From contig NZ_JAFKFW010000024.1 of assembly GCF_017308015.1 (NCBI RefSeq), forward strand, positions 1-64,000: 64,000 nt of DNA. Reading direction: 5' to 3'. Of this stretch, positions 1 through 9,427 are shown piece by piece. Source of the DNA: Allobosea sp. GTDB taxonomy: Bacteria; Pseudomonadota; Alphaproteobacteria; Rhizobiales; Beijerinckiaceae. The translations under genes were made by a program, and so were the position numbers. Under the pieces are notes generated by a model. That model was not told where the DNA came from, did no database searches, and saw only the letters and a list, made by a program, of their open reading frames with translations. How positions within the stretch are numbered: position 1 is the stretch's first letter; each line of letters opens with the position of its first letter.

Positions 1-405
<405 letters not shown>

Positions 406-712
406 TGAGATTTTGTTCCGGCATCGCACTGCGTATTGACGGAGCCATTACTTGATCACCCAAGCTTTCGCTTAAGCAACCAGGCAAATGGTTCTTGTTA
501 AAACGCAGCACACCGAAGTCTCGTTTGACCTACCCGAAGGCAAGTCCGCAAGAACCCCGCCGTCCACGTTTCTCTTTCTGTCTTCAATTTTCAAACAGCG
601 TCGCTTCACCAAATTCAGACAGGAAACCGTCCGGCGAACCGGCCTCAGCCCCAGCGTCCTTAGGAAGCGCAGAAGAGGCGCCGCTCAGCGGCGGCGCCGT
701 CTCGATGGCCGG
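406..712 (-). promoter_or_regulatory. rRNA operon leader with a boxA-like antitermination site
   Basis: About 300 bases lie between the rRNA promoter and the 16S gene with no credible coding sequence; short open frames here show no homology and sit in the transcribed leader. On the minus strand 583-598 reads GCTGTTTGAAAATTGA, which resembles the boxA element of rRNA antitermination leaders (Nus complex binding). The boxA call rests on resemblance only. Confidence 0.55.
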
Positions 713-742
713 TTTATAGGCGGGCCCCCTTCCTCCTGTCAA
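713..742 (-). promoter_or_regulatory. Main rRNA operon promoter (sigma70 type)
   Basis: On the minus strand a perfect TTGACA (-35, 737-742) is followed after 17 bases by CTATAA (-10, 714-719). Just upstream, about 745-775, the minus strand is rich in A and T tracts, as expected for an UP element. It points at the 16S gene and would start transcription near position 706. The spacing and sequence are close to consensus, as usual for rRNA promoters. Confidence 0.8.
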
Positions 743-924
743 CGCGCTTTTTGAAAGTTTTTCGACAAAGTTTAGTTCTCCAATGAATTCAGAGACTTAA
801 GGCAACGAAATGATTTCGGACCCTCGGATGCGCTACTGCCGAGCCTGTTTCGGAGGCCCTTTAGCTGTCCGACCAGCCCTGCCCCCCGCTCACGGCCGCG
901 GATAATGCCTCGAGAAGTGCGCGT

Positions 925-1791
925 TCAGGGAAGAGGAGCCGCCTCGCTCAAGGCTTCTGCCAGGAAGTCGCTCAGCGCCGCCACAGCAGCCGAAGCCCGA
1001 CCCGGCGCCAGATGCAGCGCGATCTCGGAGGCCGGCAGAGCAGGGAGGCCGTGCCCGGCACCTAGCAATTGAAGGCCGGGTCGCGCCGTACCCGCCTTCA
1101 CTAGGGTGAGCGCCACACCGGAGGCGGCCATCGCCTCGACAGCGCCGATGCTCGATGACGAGAACAGAATGCGCCAGCGCAGACCGGCCTCGTTCAAGGC
1201 ATCGAGCGCCCATTCGCGAAACATGTTGGGCGCCTTCAGCAAGGCGAGCTGCAAAGGCTCCTCCAGAGCGAAGGCGGCGCGGTCCGAACAAGCCCAGACC
1301 GTCTTCTCCTTGCGCAAAACCTCACCACGCCCATCCCCGGCCTTCTGGGTGGCAAGCACGAGATCGAACTCCTCGCCGAGGCTGTTCAGGAGATCGCGGG
1401 TGAAGCCCGTGGTGACCTCAAGCTCGACATCGGGATAGGAACGGGCGAAGCGCGCCAGCGTCTCCGGCAGGACGATGGTGGCGTAATCGTCCATCACAGC
1501 GAGGCGGACCCGGCCGCTGACGCTTTGTGCATTGATCACGTCGAGCGCCTCGTCATGCAGCGCGACGATGCGGCGGGCATAGCCGAGGAATTGCTCGCCC
1601 GCGCGCGTGAGAACGACTTCTTGTGGCGAGCGCTGCAGCAGGGTCTGGCCAGCCAGTTCCTCCAGCCGACGAATCTGGGTGCTGACGGTTGACTGGCTGC
1701 GGAACAACGCGGCAGCGGCGCGCGTGAAGCTCCTGAGCTCCGCGACGGTGACGAAGCTGCGCAGCAGGTCGACGTCGATATTGCGCAGCAT
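925..1791 (-). CDS. LysR-family transcriptional regulator
   Basis: A 288-residue protein of typical LysR length. Residues 1-65 form the winged helix-turn-helix ([17 protein letters not shown] followed by the [12 protein letters not shown] recognition region). Residues from about 90 form the periplasmic-binding-protein-like effector domain ([11 protein letters not shown], then a second lobe near residue 190). It is transcribed away from ilvD, the classic arrangement in which a LysR protein controls itself and its divergent neighbour; a T-N11-A dyad lies between the two genes. The effector is unknown. The ligand domain does not let me assign it to a named regulator such as IlvY. Confidence 0.9.
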   Translation of the reverse strand: MLRNIDVDLLRSFVTVAELRSFTRAAAALFRSQSTVSTQIRRLEELAGQTLLQRSPQEVVLTRAGEQFLGYARRIVALHDEALDVINAQSVSGRVRLAVMDDYATIVLPETLARFARSYPDVELEVTTGFTRDLLNSLGEEFDLVLATQKAGDGRGEVLRKEKTVWACSDRAAFALEEPLQLALLKAPNMFREWALDALNEAGLRWRILFSSSSIGAVEAMAASGVALTLVKAGTARPGLQLLGAGHGLPALPASEIALHLAPGRASAAVAALSDFLAEALSEAAPLP

Positions 1792-1853
1792 CGTGCGGCG
1801 TCCTCACTCCCGGGCGATCCGGCATGAGCCGTTATGGCAATTCGGAAACCATC

Positions 1854-1866
1854 TGTCCTCTAGACA
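1854..1866. promoter_or_regulatory. Candidate LysR-type binding site (T-N11-A dyad)
   Basis: The sequence TGTC-CTCTA-GACA is a perfect 4+4 inverted repeat that fits the T-N11-A LysR box exactly. It lies 62 bases upstream of the lysR-type start and about 140 bases upstream of ilvD, in the 215-base divergent region. Such short dyads occur by chance, so the call rests mainly on its position. Confidence 0.45.
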
Positions 1867-2006
1867 AGGCCGGGAGCCGCCATGCGCGGCGCCGATCATG
1901 GAAATCGAAGAATTCAATTTTGCCACCGGGCGCGCGGGCGATAGCGTGTCGCCAACGGGCAAATCCAAGCCCGAACCGCCGAGCCCGAGACCGGAGACGC
2001 TTCGCA

Positions 2007-3848
2007 ATGCCTCGCCTGAGATCAGCCACCTCCACCCATGGCCGCAACATGGCCGGCGCCCGCGGCCTGTGGCGCGCCACCGGCATGAAGGACAGCGATT
2101 TCGGCAAGCCGATCGTCGCGGTGGTGAACTCCTTCACCCAGTTCGTGCCGGGCCATGTCCATCTCCAGGATCTCGGACAGCTCGTGGCGCGCGAGATCGA
2201 GAAGGCTGGCGGCGTCGCCAAGGAGTTCAACACGATCGCGGTCGATGACGGCATCGCCATGGGCCATGACGGCATGCTCTACAGCCTGCCCTCGCGCGAG
2301 CTGATCGCCGACAGCGTCGAGTATATGGTCAACGCGCATTGCGCGGACGCGATGGTCTGCATCTCCAATTGCGACAAGATCACGCCCGGCATGCTGATGG
2401 CTTCGATGCGCCTGAACATCCCGACCGTCTTCGTTTCGGGCGGGCCGATGGAGGCGGGCAAGTTCATCGCCGAGGGCGTGCTGAAGAAGGTCGACCTCGT
2501 CGACGCGATGATCGCGGCAGCCGACGACAAGTACACCGACGCCGAGGTCGACGTGATCGAGCGCTCGGCCTGCCCGACCTGCGGCTCCTGCTCGGGCATG
2601 TTCACGGCCAATTCGATGAACTGCCTGACCGAGGCGCTCGGCCTCGCATTGCCTGGCAATGGCTCCACGCTCGCCACCCATGCCGACCGCAAGCGCCTCT
2701 TCGTCGAGGCCGGCCACCTGATCGTCGACCTCGCCCGCCGCTATTACGAGCAGGATGACGAGAGCGTGCTGCCGCGCAATGTCGGATCGTTCAAGGCGTT
2801 CGAGAACGCGATGACGCTCGACATCGCCATGGGCGGCTCGACCAACACGGTGCTGCACCTGCTGGCGGCGGCGCACGAGGCCGAGATCGACTTCACCATG
2901 GCCGATATCGACCGGCTGTCGCGGCGCGTTCCGGTGTTGTGCAAGGTCGCCCCGGCCGTCGCCGACGTGCATATGGAAGATGTTCACCGCGCCGGCGGCA
3001 TCATGGCGATCCTCGGCGAGCTCGACCGCGCCGGGCTGATCGACACCTCGCTGCCGACCGTCCACAGCCCGACCATGGCCGAGGCCCTGGCGCGCTGGGA
3101 CATCACACAGACGCATAGCGAGGCGGTGCGCTCCTTCTATAGCGCGGCGCCCGGCGGCGTTCCCACCCAGACAGCCTTCAGCCAGGATCGCCGCTTCGCG
3201 GAGCTCGACAGCGACCGCGAGAAGGGTGTGATCCGCAGCGCGGAGCATGCATATTCCAAGGATGGCGGATTGGCCGTGCTGTTCGGCAATATCGCGCTCG
3301 ACGGCTGCATCGTGAAGACGGCGGGCGTCGACGCCTCGATCCTCACCTTCTCCGGCCCGGCCGTGATCTTCGAGAGCCAGGACGCTGCGGTCGACGGCAT
3401 CCTCAACCGCAAGGTCAAGGAAGGCGATATCGTGCTGATCCGCTATGAGGGACCGCGCGGCGGGCCCGGTATGCAGGAGATGCTTTATCCGACGAGCTAT
3501 CTGAAGTCGAAGGGTCTCGGAAAGGCCTGTGCGCTCATCACCGACGGACGGTTCTCGGGCGGCTCATCCGGCCTCTCGATCGGCCATGTCTCGCCGGAAG
3601 CGGCCGAAGGCGGCGCCATCGGTCTGGTCGAAAGCGGCGACATCATCGCGATCGACATCCCGAACCGCAGCATCTCGCTTCAGGTGTCCGACGAGGAGCT
3701 GGCGCGCCGCCGCGCCGCAATGGAAGCCAAGGGCAAGGATGCCTGGAAACCGGCCGCGCCCCGCAAGCGCAAGGTCACGACCGCGCTGAAAGCCTATGCC
3801 GCGACGACGACGAGCGCCGCCAAGGGCGCGGTGCGCATCGTCGATTGA
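2007..3848 (+). CDS. ilvD: Dihydroxy-acid dehydratase
   Basis: It dehydrates 2,3-dihydroxy-isovalerate and its methylvalerate homologue, the penultimate step of valine and isoleucine synthesis. From the ATG at 2007 the protein has 613 residues, nearly the same as the 616-residue E. coli IlvD. Fe-S ligand cysteines are in place: C122 in [10 protein letters not shown] and C195 in [12 protein letters not shown] longer open frame begins at 1824, but the added 61 residues do not belong to the family, so ATG 2007 (protein starting [20 protein letters not shown]) is chosen. The gene stands alone, is followed by a strong hairpin, and is divergent from a LysR regulator that may control it. Confidence 0.97.
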   Translation: MPRLRSATSTHGRNMAGARGLWRATGMKDSDFGKPIVAVVNSFTQFVPGHVHLQDLGQLVAREIEKAGGVAKEFNTIAVDDGIAMGHDGMLYSLPSRELIADSVEYMVNAHCADAMVCISNCDKITPGMLMASMRLNIPTVFVSGGPMEAGKFIAEGVLKKVDLVDAMIAAADDKYTDAEVDVIERSACPTCGSCSGMFTANSMNCLTEALGLALPGNGSTLATHADRKRLFVEAGHLIVDLARRYYEQDDESVLPRNVGSFKAFENAMTLDIAMGGSTNTVLHLLAAAHEAEIDFTMADIDRLSRRVPVLCKVAPAVADVHMEDVHRAGGIMAILGELDRAGLIDTSLPTVHSPTMAEALARWDITQTHSEAVRSFYSAAPGGVPTQTAFSQDRRFAELDSDREKGVIRSAEHAYSKDGGLAVLFGNIALDGCIVKTAGVDASILTFSGPAVIFESQDAAVDGILNRKVKEGDIVLIRYEGPRGGPGMQEMLYPTSYLKSKGLGKACALITDGRFSGGSSGLSIGHVSPEAAEGGAIGLVESGDIIAIDIPNRSISLQVSDEELARRRAAMEAKGKDAWKPAAPRKRKVTTALKAYAATTTSAAKGAVRIVD

Positions 3849-3854
3849 TGATTG

Positions 3855-3886
3855 CGGGTCGCCCGGCCTCTCGGCCGGGCGACCCG
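3855..3886 (+). terminator. Hairpin terminator after ilvD
   Basis: A perfect 14-bp stem (CGGGTCGCCCGGCC pairing with its complement) closes a TCTC loop 7 bases after the ilvD stop codon. There is no clear U tract, so efficient intrinsic termination is inferred from the stem alone. Confidence 0.7.
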
Positions 3887-4032
3887 ATAGATCGAAATTC
3901 CACGATTACGTCGCTCGAAAGACGTTTCAGCCTTTTTGCGGGAAAATGGCCGGTTTGACGGCAGAATAACGTTGCTCGGCCGAGCGCGATCCGCCTAGTG
4001 AGACTGCCTTATCCAAGCAGCCGATTGGCCTG

Positions 4033-5133
4033 ATGCGCCCCGTTTCTTCCCCTTCACCCGCGCGCTCGCGCTTTCGGTTCTTCGTGCCGATCCTGGCCGG
4101 CGCGACATGGCGTGACCGGCTGGTCGCCTGCCTCGGTGCCCTCGTCTGCGTCGGCGCGACCGGACTGATCTGCGGCTTGCTGCTCGGCAACGATCCGCAC
4201 CTGCCATTGCTCGTCGCGCCGATGGGCGCTTCGGCGCTGCTGCTCTTCGCGATCCCGTCGAGCCCGCTCGCGCAGCCCTGGCCGATCGTCGGCGGCAACA
4301 CCGTCTCCGCCCTGATCGGTCTCATCGTCAGCCGCCATGTGCCGGAACCGGCGGTCGCTGCCGGGTGCGCGGTGGCGCTCGCGATCGCGACGATGTCGTT
4401 GCTGCGCTGCCTGCACCCGCCAGGTGGAGCAGCCGCACTGACCGCCGCGCTCGGCGGGCCTGCCGTCGCAACCTACGGACTCGGTTTCGCCTTCGTTCCT
4501 GTGGGCCTCAACGCGCTGGTGCTGACCCTGCTCGGCGTCGCGTTCCATCGCGTCTCCAGCCACAGCTATCCGCATCGCGCGCAAGCCCCGGGCAACAGCC
4601 ATGGCACCAAGGACCTGCCCTCCACGCAGCGCGTCGGCTTCAACGAAGTCGATATCGACGCCGCGCTGAGCGATGTCGGCGAGGCCTTCGACATCGACCG
4701 GGACGATCTCGACCGGCTGCTGCGGCGTGTCGAACTGCATGCGCTCGCGCGCAATCGCGACCTGCCGCGCTGCGCCGACATCATGTCCCGCGATCTCGTC
4801 CGGGTCGACCAGCATGACGACATCGAGACCGCCCGGCGCCTGCTGCTCGACCGTGGGGTTCGGACGCTGCCGGTGGTCGACCGCGACAACCACGTGCTCG
4901 GCACGGTGGGTCTTCGCGAACTCACCCATCCGGGCCTGCGCGTCCGCGACGTGATGTCCCCGGCCGTGATCGCGCGCCCGGAGGAGCCTGCCGTCGATCT
5001 GATCGCCGCCCTCACCAATGGCCGCCATCACGCCGTCATCGTGATCGACGACGGGGAGCGGCTGGTCGGGCTGGTCAGCCAGAGCGACCTTCTCGCCATG
5101 CTGCTGCGACCGCTGCGGCGCGAGGCGACCTGA
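4033..5133 (+). CDS. HPP family membrane protein with C-terminal CBS pair
   Basis: A 366-residue protein with two parts. Residues about 30-180 hold several membrane segments and the HPP-family signature, with His-Pro-Pro at 128-130 in LRCLHPPGGAAAL and the PMGASALLLF block near 63-72. Residues about 245-360 are a tandem CBS domain (DIMSRDLVRVD, then DVMSPAVIARP), a module that usually senses adenine nucleotides. HPP proteins are integral membrane proteins, some linked to nitrite transport in photosynthetic organisms, but the bacterial HPP-CBS fusions have no settled function. It appears to be a single gene; the next gene starts 68 bases downstream. Confidence 0.88.
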   Translation: MRPVSSPSPARSRFRFFVPILAGATWRDRLVACLGALVCVGATGLICGLLLGNDPHLPLLVAPMGASALLLFAIPSSPLAQPWPIVGGNTVSALIGLIVSRHVPEPAVAAGCAVALAIATMSLLRCLHPPGGAAALTAALGGPAVATYGLGFAFVPVGLNALVLTLLGVAFHRVSSHSYPHRAQAPGNSHGTKDLPSTQRVGFNEVDIDAALSDVGEAFDIDRDDLDRLLRRVELHALARNRDLPRCADIMSRDLVRVDQHDDIETARRLLLDRGVRTLPVVDRDNHVLGTVGLRELTHPGLRVRDVMSPAVIARPEEPAVDLIAALTNGRHHAVIVIDDGERLVGLVSQSDLLAMLLRPLRREAT

Positions 5134-5201
5134 CGAAAGCGGTTTCCCCCGGAAGCCCTCCTGCATTAACTTCGCAGGCAGATGCCTTCGGAGGAAACTT
5201 G

Positions 5202-6137
5202 ATGCGGGCCGTGATCGTCGCCCTGAGCTGCCTTCTGTCGCTGCCGGCTGCTGCCGCCGGCCCGTTCGGCAAGATCGTCGTCGGCAACTGGTCGGGCGGG
5301 ACCTTCACCAACGACCAGACGGGCGCCTTCTCGCATTGCGCCGTCAGCGCCCGTTACAAGAGCGGCGTCACGATGCTGACCTCGGTTACCTCCCAGTTCT
5401 CCTGGCTGCTCGGCTTCACCAAGCCGGAATGGAGACTCAGGACCGGCGAAACGCTGAAACTCCGACTCGTCTTCGACCGCAAATCGACCATCGACGTGAC
5501 CGCCAATATCAAGTCGCCGACGCTCGTCACCATCGCCATGCCAGCGCAGTCCGCGCTGATCAACGCTTTCCGGCAGGGGCGCTATCTCGAACTGGTCGCC
5601 AATGACGCGCGCTATACTTTCGCGCTGACCTCGACCGGAGAGATGCTGCCGGCGCTGGTCGAATGCGTGAAGCAGAGCGCCAATGTGCGTGGCCCGGTCG
5701 CGCCCGGTGCTCCTGCCCAGGCGCAGACACCGCAGCCGACGGAGCAGGAGCGCGCGGCACGCGCCGAGAAAAAGGCCCTGCTGGAGAAGACGCGCGACCT
5801 CATCCGCAGCAAGATGCTGGCCTGTATCGGCCGCGAGGGCGCACCGATGCTGCTCACCGACGAGAAGGCCGAGGTTGTCGCCAAGGCCGCGATGATCTTC
5901 TGCAAGGGCGATGTCGACGCCTTGACCAATGCCATGATCGAACTGATCGAAACCGAGGACGGCCGGCCGACCAATCGCAACGCCGTGCGCGATGCCGCCG
6001 AGAAGCGCGTCCAGGAGGTGGTCACCGCCCATGTGATCCGCACCCGCGGCGAGATGATCGGCAAGGGCCAGAGGCCGGGCAACCCGGCGCCGAGCCGGCC
6101 GACCGATTCAGGATCACGCCCCTCGCAATCGCTCTGA
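5202..6137 (+). CDS. Exported protein of unknown function
   Basis: ATG 5202 is chosen because it follows a GGAGGAAAC ribosome-binding site; a TTG one codon earlier is less likely. The 311-residue product has a signal peptide (residues 1-18, ending in AAAA). An N-terminal region (about 20-165) is beta-rich and contains GKIVVGNWSGGTF. A proline/alanine-rich linker (about 168-185) leads to a helical C-terminal region with charged repeats and a low-complexity tail. I do not recognise the family. The position downstream of the HPP-CBS gene gives no clear hint. Confidence 0.75.
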   Translation: MRAVIVALSCLLSLPAAAAGPFGKIVVGNWSGGTFTNDQTGAFSHCAVSARYKSGVTMLTSVTSQFSWLLGFTKPEWRLRTGETLKLRLVFDRKSTIDVTANIKSPTLVTIAMPAQSALINAFRQGRYLELVANDARYTFALTSTGEMLPALVECVKQSANVRGPVAPGAPAQAQTPQPTEQERAARAEKKALLEKTRDLIRSKMLACIGREGAPMLLTDEKAEVVAKAAMIFCKGDVDALTNAMIELIETEDGRPTNRNAVRDAAEKRVQEVVTAHVIRTRGEMIGKGQRPGNPAPSRPTDSGSRPSQSL

Positions 6138-6145
6138 AACGCGAA

Positions 6146-6169
6146 ACGCCGCGCCTTGCAGCGCGGCGT
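6146..6169. terminator. Bidirectional hairpin between convergent genes
   Basis: A perfect 9-bp stem (ACGCCGCGC / GCGCGGCGT) with a 6-base loop sits between the ends of the two convergent genes. On the minus strand it is followed by a short T-rich stretch (TTTCGCGTTTC), so it may serve both directions. Confidence 0.6.
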
Positions 6170-6195
6170 CCCGAGAACAGCCCTCAGGCCGAAGA

Positions 6196-6696
6196 TCAGC
6201 TCTTCAGCTTGGTGTTGCACTGGCTCCAGTAGCCGCCGCCCTTTTCGATCCACTTGAGATCGCCATTGGCGTTGGCCGCCTTGTTGGCGTTGTACTGATC
6301 GACGCAGGTCTTGAGGCGGGCCTTGCCGGCGGTCTCGCTCGAATATTTCTGCGAAACGGCCTTCGGGAAGACGGCAGCCTTGGCCTTTCCGGTCGGCATC
6401 GCGGCGGGCTTGGCCGCAGGAGCGGCCGCCGTGGCGGAACCGGCGGGCATGGCGGAAGCGGCAGGCTTCGCCGGCTCAGCCGGCATCGCGGCCGCGGCCT
6501 CGTCGTCATTGGCGTCTTCGTCGCCGCACTGGGCCTTGCGGAAATCGTTCCACTTCTGGCCCTTGAGCGTATTGGCCTTCTTGGCGTCCTGATACTTGAC
6601 GCTGCATTCCTTCATCGTCAGCGCCGAGGCGGGCGCCACGGAGAAGGAGGCGAGCGCGAAGGCCGATGCGGATGCGAGAATAAGAGTCCTGAACAT
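6196..6696 (-). CDS. Small exported protein with two PsiF-like Cys repeats
   Basis: Translation from ATG 6696 (preceded by GGAG at a 7-base distance) gives 166 residues; an upstream in-frame start exists but would bury the signal peptide. Residues 1-25 are a signal peptide ending in PASA. Two related Cys modules follow: one near the N terminus (KECSVKYQDAKKANTL ... WNDFRKAQC) and one at the C terminus (KTCVDQYNANKAANAN ... YWSQC). An acidic patch and an Ala/Pro-rich linker of about 60 residues separate them. The modules resemble the PsiF repeat found in small periplasmic proteins; the function is unknown and the family link is tentative. Confidence 0.8.
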   Translation of the reverse strand: MFRTLILASASAFALASFSVAPASALTMKECSVKYQDAKKANTLKGQKWNDFRKAQCGDEDANDDEAAAAMPAEPAKPAASAMPAGSATAAAPAAKPAAMPTGKAKAAVFPKAVSQKYSSETAGKARLKTCVDQYNANKAANANGDLKWIEKGGGYWSQCNTKLKS

Positions 6697-6930
6697 GGCG
6701 TTCTCCATGGCAAAGCGTGCTGCCGCCGGTCGGCATGCCACTCCGATTTGCGCCCCGAAGCAAGTCCCCTCCGGCGTGCCGACAATGCTTCGGACCGGAA
6801 GATGTTCCTTTTCGGGCGGGTTTTCGTCGCGATCGGGTTGAAACGCATGCGAGCAAGGCCAACTCCAAGCCCTTGCGAGATAGCACCATTTCCCTGCTAT
6901 ATGACGGCCCGCCGAACCGCTGGAGACGAC

Positions 6931-7374
6931 ATGGCACGGCCGTCAGATGCCGCGAAGGACCGCGAGCTCATCCGCATCCTCACCGAGAATGCCCGCCTGC
7001 CGCTGTCCGAGATCGCCAAACAGCTCGGCGTTTCGCGAGCAACGGCGCAGGGACGGCTGAGCCGGCTCGAACGCGACGGCGTGATCGCCGGCTACACCAC
7101 GATCCTCGGCAAGGCGAGCCGGCCGGCGACCACCATCGCCGCACTGATCATGATCGAGCTGGAAATGAAGCAGCAGGGCGGTGTCGTCGCCGCGCTGAAA
7201 AAGCGGCCGGAAATCGTGCAATGCCACACGCTGAGCGGACATTTCGACCTTTGCGTCAAGATCGAGTGCGAGACCTCCAGCGATCTCGACACGATGATCG
7301 ACTGGATCGCCGAGATGGAAGGCGTACGCCGGACAACGTCGTCCGTAATTCTGGCCCGCAAGTTCGAGCGCTGA
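6931..7374 (+). CDS. Lrp/AsnC-family transcriptional regulator
   Basis: ATG 6931 follows GGAGA at a good distance and gives a 147-residue protein, the normal size for the family; the open frame continues upstream to 6748 without family sequence. Residues about 5-60 are the helix-turn-helix (LSEIAKQLGVSRATAQGRLSRLERDGVI). Residues about 70-145 form the RAM ligand-binding domain (VQCHTLSGHFDLCVKIEC). It lies just upstream of, and in the same direction as, the saccharopine-dehydrogenase-like gene, so it is likely to sense an amino acid such as lysine and control that gene; this is inferred from context. Confidence 0.92.
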   Translation: MARPSDAAKDRELIRILTENARLPLSEIAKQLGVSRATAQGRLSRLERDGVIAGYTTILGKASRPATTIAALIMIELEMKQQGGVVAALKKRPEIVQCHTLSGHFDLCVKIECETSSDLDTMIDWIAEMEGVRRTTSSVILARKFER

Positions 7375-7424
7375 CGGGCTTGCTCCGACGAAACTCGCCA
7401 TTTCCCACCTTTTTTAATCGTATC

Positions 7425-7439
7425 ACATCGTATTGATGT
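7425..7439. promoter_or_regulatory. Candidate operator (15-bp dyad) before the saccharopine-dehydrogenase-like gene
   Basis: ACATC-GTATT-GATGT is a perfect 5+5 inverted repeat with an A/T-rich centre. It lies in the 179-base gap between the Lrp-type gene and its downstream neighbour. Lrp/AsnC proteins usually bind 15-bp imperfect palindromes with A/T cores, so the length and place fit, but no binding site for this regulator is known to me. Confidence 0.4.
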
Positions 7440-7553
7440 ATCATAGCGCTCCCCTCCGGCGATCCGCCCGTTAAAGCCCGCACGGCTTGCGGCGATGCTT
7501 CGCATCGAGGGGGAGGCTCCTGGCCGACCCGACACCCACCAGGAGATAGCGAT

Positions 7554-8681
7554 ATGACCATCCAGAAGCGCATTGCCGTGCTCGGCGCCGGCCAGATCGG
7601 CGTCATCATCGCCGGCATGCTGTCCGAACAGGGCCATCAGGTGACGCTGGCCGACGCCTCCGCCACCCAGCTCAAGCACGCCACCGGGGGCCGTTTCGCC
7701 ACCGAGACCGTCGACGCGTCGAATCTCGATGCGCTGCGCGTGTTCCTCAAGGACCGCGACATCGTCGTCAGCGCCTGCCCCTATTTCCTCAACAAGGGCA
7801 TCGCCAAGGTCGCGGCCGAGACGAGGACCCATTATTTCGACCTGACCGAGGACGTTGCCACCACCTCCTACATCAAGGAACTCGGCAAGACCGCCGATGT
7901 CGCGCTCGTCCCGCAATGCGGGCTGGCCCCGGGTTTCATCTGCATCCTCGGCGCCGACATGGCGGCACGCTTCGAGAATATCCGCACCATCAAGATGCGC
8001 GTCGGCGCGCTGCCGCTCTACCCGACCAATGCGCTGCGCTACAACGTGACCTGGTCGGTCGACGGGCTGATCAACGAGTACTGCAACCCCTGCGAGATCG
8101 TCTTCGACGGCCAGCCGACGCTGGTTCCGGCGCTGGAAGGCATCGAGGGCGTGATGATCGACGGCGTCGCCTACGAAGCCTTCAACACCTCGGGCGGGCT
8201 CGGCACCCTGACCGAGACGCTCGCCGGCAAGGTCCGCAACATGAGCTACAAGACGCTGCGCTATCCCGGCCATGCCGAGATCATGAAGCTCCTGCTGCGT
8301 GACCTCGACCTCGCCGACGACCGCGAGACCCTGCGCCGCATCCTGACGCATTCCGCACCCTTCACCCGCAAGGACGTGGTCGTGATCTTCGTGACCGGCG
8401 TCGGCGAGCGCCGTGGCCGCCTCGAGGAAGAGAGCGTCGTGCTGCGCTATGACGGCAATGACGAGCTCGGCGCCATCCAGCTCACCACCGCCGCAGGCTG
8501 CGTCGCGATGGTCGAGCTCTTCCTCGCCGGCAAGCTGCCCGCCAAGGGCTTCGTGCGCCAGGAAGACGCCGTCCTGGCCGATTTCCTCGCGACCAAGGCC
8601 GGCACCCGGCTCGTCGGCGAAGCGCGCGGCGTCGATGCCGCCGGCCTCGCCCCGACCGTCGCAATCAAGAGCGCGGCCTGA
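7554..8681 (+). CDS. Saccharopine dehydrogenase-family oxidoreductase
   Basis: A 375-residue protein. The N-terminal Rossmann fold binds NAD(P) (IAVLGAGQIGVIIAGML at residues 7-23), followed by the family block YFDLTEDVATT and VPQCGLAPGF. The C-terminal region matches the saccharopine dehydrogenase catalytic domain. Enzymes of this length and layout include lysine 6-dehydrogenase and carboxynorspermidine-type dehydrogenases; the sequence does not settle which. The upstream Lrp/AsnC gene in the same direction supports an amino-acid catabolic role, most simply lysine. A good ribosome-binding site (AGGAG) precedes the ATG. Confidence 0.85.
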   Translation: MTIQKRIAVLGAGQIGVIIAGMLSEQGHQVTLADASATQLKHATGGRFATETVDASNLDALRVFLKDRDIVVSACPYFLNKGIAKVAAETRTHYFDLTEDVATTSYIKELGKTADVALVPQCGLAPGFICILGADMAARFENIRTIKMRVGALPLYPTNALRYNVTWSVDGLINEYCNPCEIVFDGQPTLVPALEGIEGVMIDGVAYEAFNTSGGLGTLTETLAGKVRNMSYKTLRYPGHAEIMKLLLRDLDLADDRETLRRILTHSAPFTRKDVVVIFVTGVGERRGRLEEESVVLRYDGNDELGAIQLTTAAGCVAMVELFLAGKLPAKGFVRQEDAVLADFLATKAGTRLVGEARGVDAAGLAPTVAIKSAA

Positions 8682-8699
8682 ACGCCTGCGCCCTGCTCA

Positions 8700-8726
8700 G
8701 TCAGGCTCTGCCCGTCAGAGCCTGAC
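8700..8726. terminator. Hairpin between convergent genes
   Basis: A perfect 11-bp stem (GTCAGGCTCTG / CAGAGCCTGAC) with a 5-base loop lies 19 bases after the dehydrogenase stop. Its right arm overlaps the last codons of the convergent HAD gene. It probably ends the rightward transcript. Confidence 0.6.
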
Positions 8727-9329
8727 GCCCAGGCCGCGCAATTCGGCGCGCAGGTCGATGGGCTCGACGAAATGGACGGCCCGCATGCCGATCGTGCGGG
8801 CCCCCACCACGTTCCTCTCGCTGTCGTCCACGAAGACGCAGTCCCCGGCGTTCAGGCCATAGCGGGCGAGCAGCACCTCGTAGATCGCGGGGTCCGGCTT
8901 CAGCAGCCGCTCATGGGCGGAGACGACGACGCCGTCGAAGCTCTGCAGGAACGGGAAGCGGATCAGGCATTCCGCCCATTTCTCGCGCGAGAAATTGGTG
9001 ATGGCATAGACTTTTTCGCCCTGCTCCTTCAGCTCTTCCAGCACCGCGACGCTGTCGGCGATGGTATGCGGCACGCTGTCGTGCCAGCTTTCGTCGAAGG
9101 CGCGGATCTCGCGCTCCCATTCCGGATGCCGCTCTACCAGCAGCGCGACGCCCTCCTCCCAGCTCCGGCCGCGGTCCTGCTCCAGATTCCAATCCCCCGT
9201 GCAGATATTCTGCATGAACCAGTCGAGCCGCTCGGGCTCGGGGATAAGCGAGCGATAGATCAATCGCGCATCCCAGCGCAGCAGGACGTTGCCGACATCG
9301 AAGACGACGATGGGGGTGCTGGAAGCCAT
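8715..9329 (-). CDS. HAD-superfamily hydrolase (YihX-like)
   Basis: From ATG 9329 the protein has 204 residues; the open frame reaches 9446 but the extra 39 residues are not family sequence. Motif I is VVFDVGNVLLRWD at residues 8-20, with the nucleophile aspartate followed by Gly at the usual second-Asp position, as in the YihX/HAD4 group. Motif II is AITNFS, motif III has the lysine in LLKPDPAIYEVLL, and motif IV is CVFVDDSERNV. Relatives dephosphorylate small sugar phosphates such as glucose 1-phosphate; the substrate here is not known. It is divergent from the MsrQ-like gene. Confidence 0.85.
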   Translation of the reverse strand: MASSTPIVVFDVGNVLLRWDARLIYRSLIPEPERLDWFMQNICTGDWNLEQDRGRSWEEGVALLVERHPEWEREIRAFDESWHDSVPHTIADSVAVLEELKEQGEKVYAITNFSREKWAECLIRFPFLQSFDGVVVSAHERLLKPDPAIYEVLLARYGLNAGDCVFVDDSERNVVGARTIGMRAVHFVEPIDLRAELRGLGVRL

Positions 9330-9427
9330 GACCGAACCCTGATGGAGGGGCCGGCAGGACAGCCCATTCACGCGCTTGTGTCCAGACGTGCAGGACAGGA
9401 GCCGACCCCATCGTTTATGCCGGGGCC

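Noticed and set aside
488-754. Short plus-strand reading frames opposite the rRNA leader
   Set aside because: They run antisense to the rRNA leader and promoter, and have arginine-rich, low-complexity translations.
1824-2006. N-terminal extension of the ilvD reading frame
   Set aside because: The extra 61 residues are not family sequence, while ATG 2007 gives the usual IlvD length and lies in the expected position.
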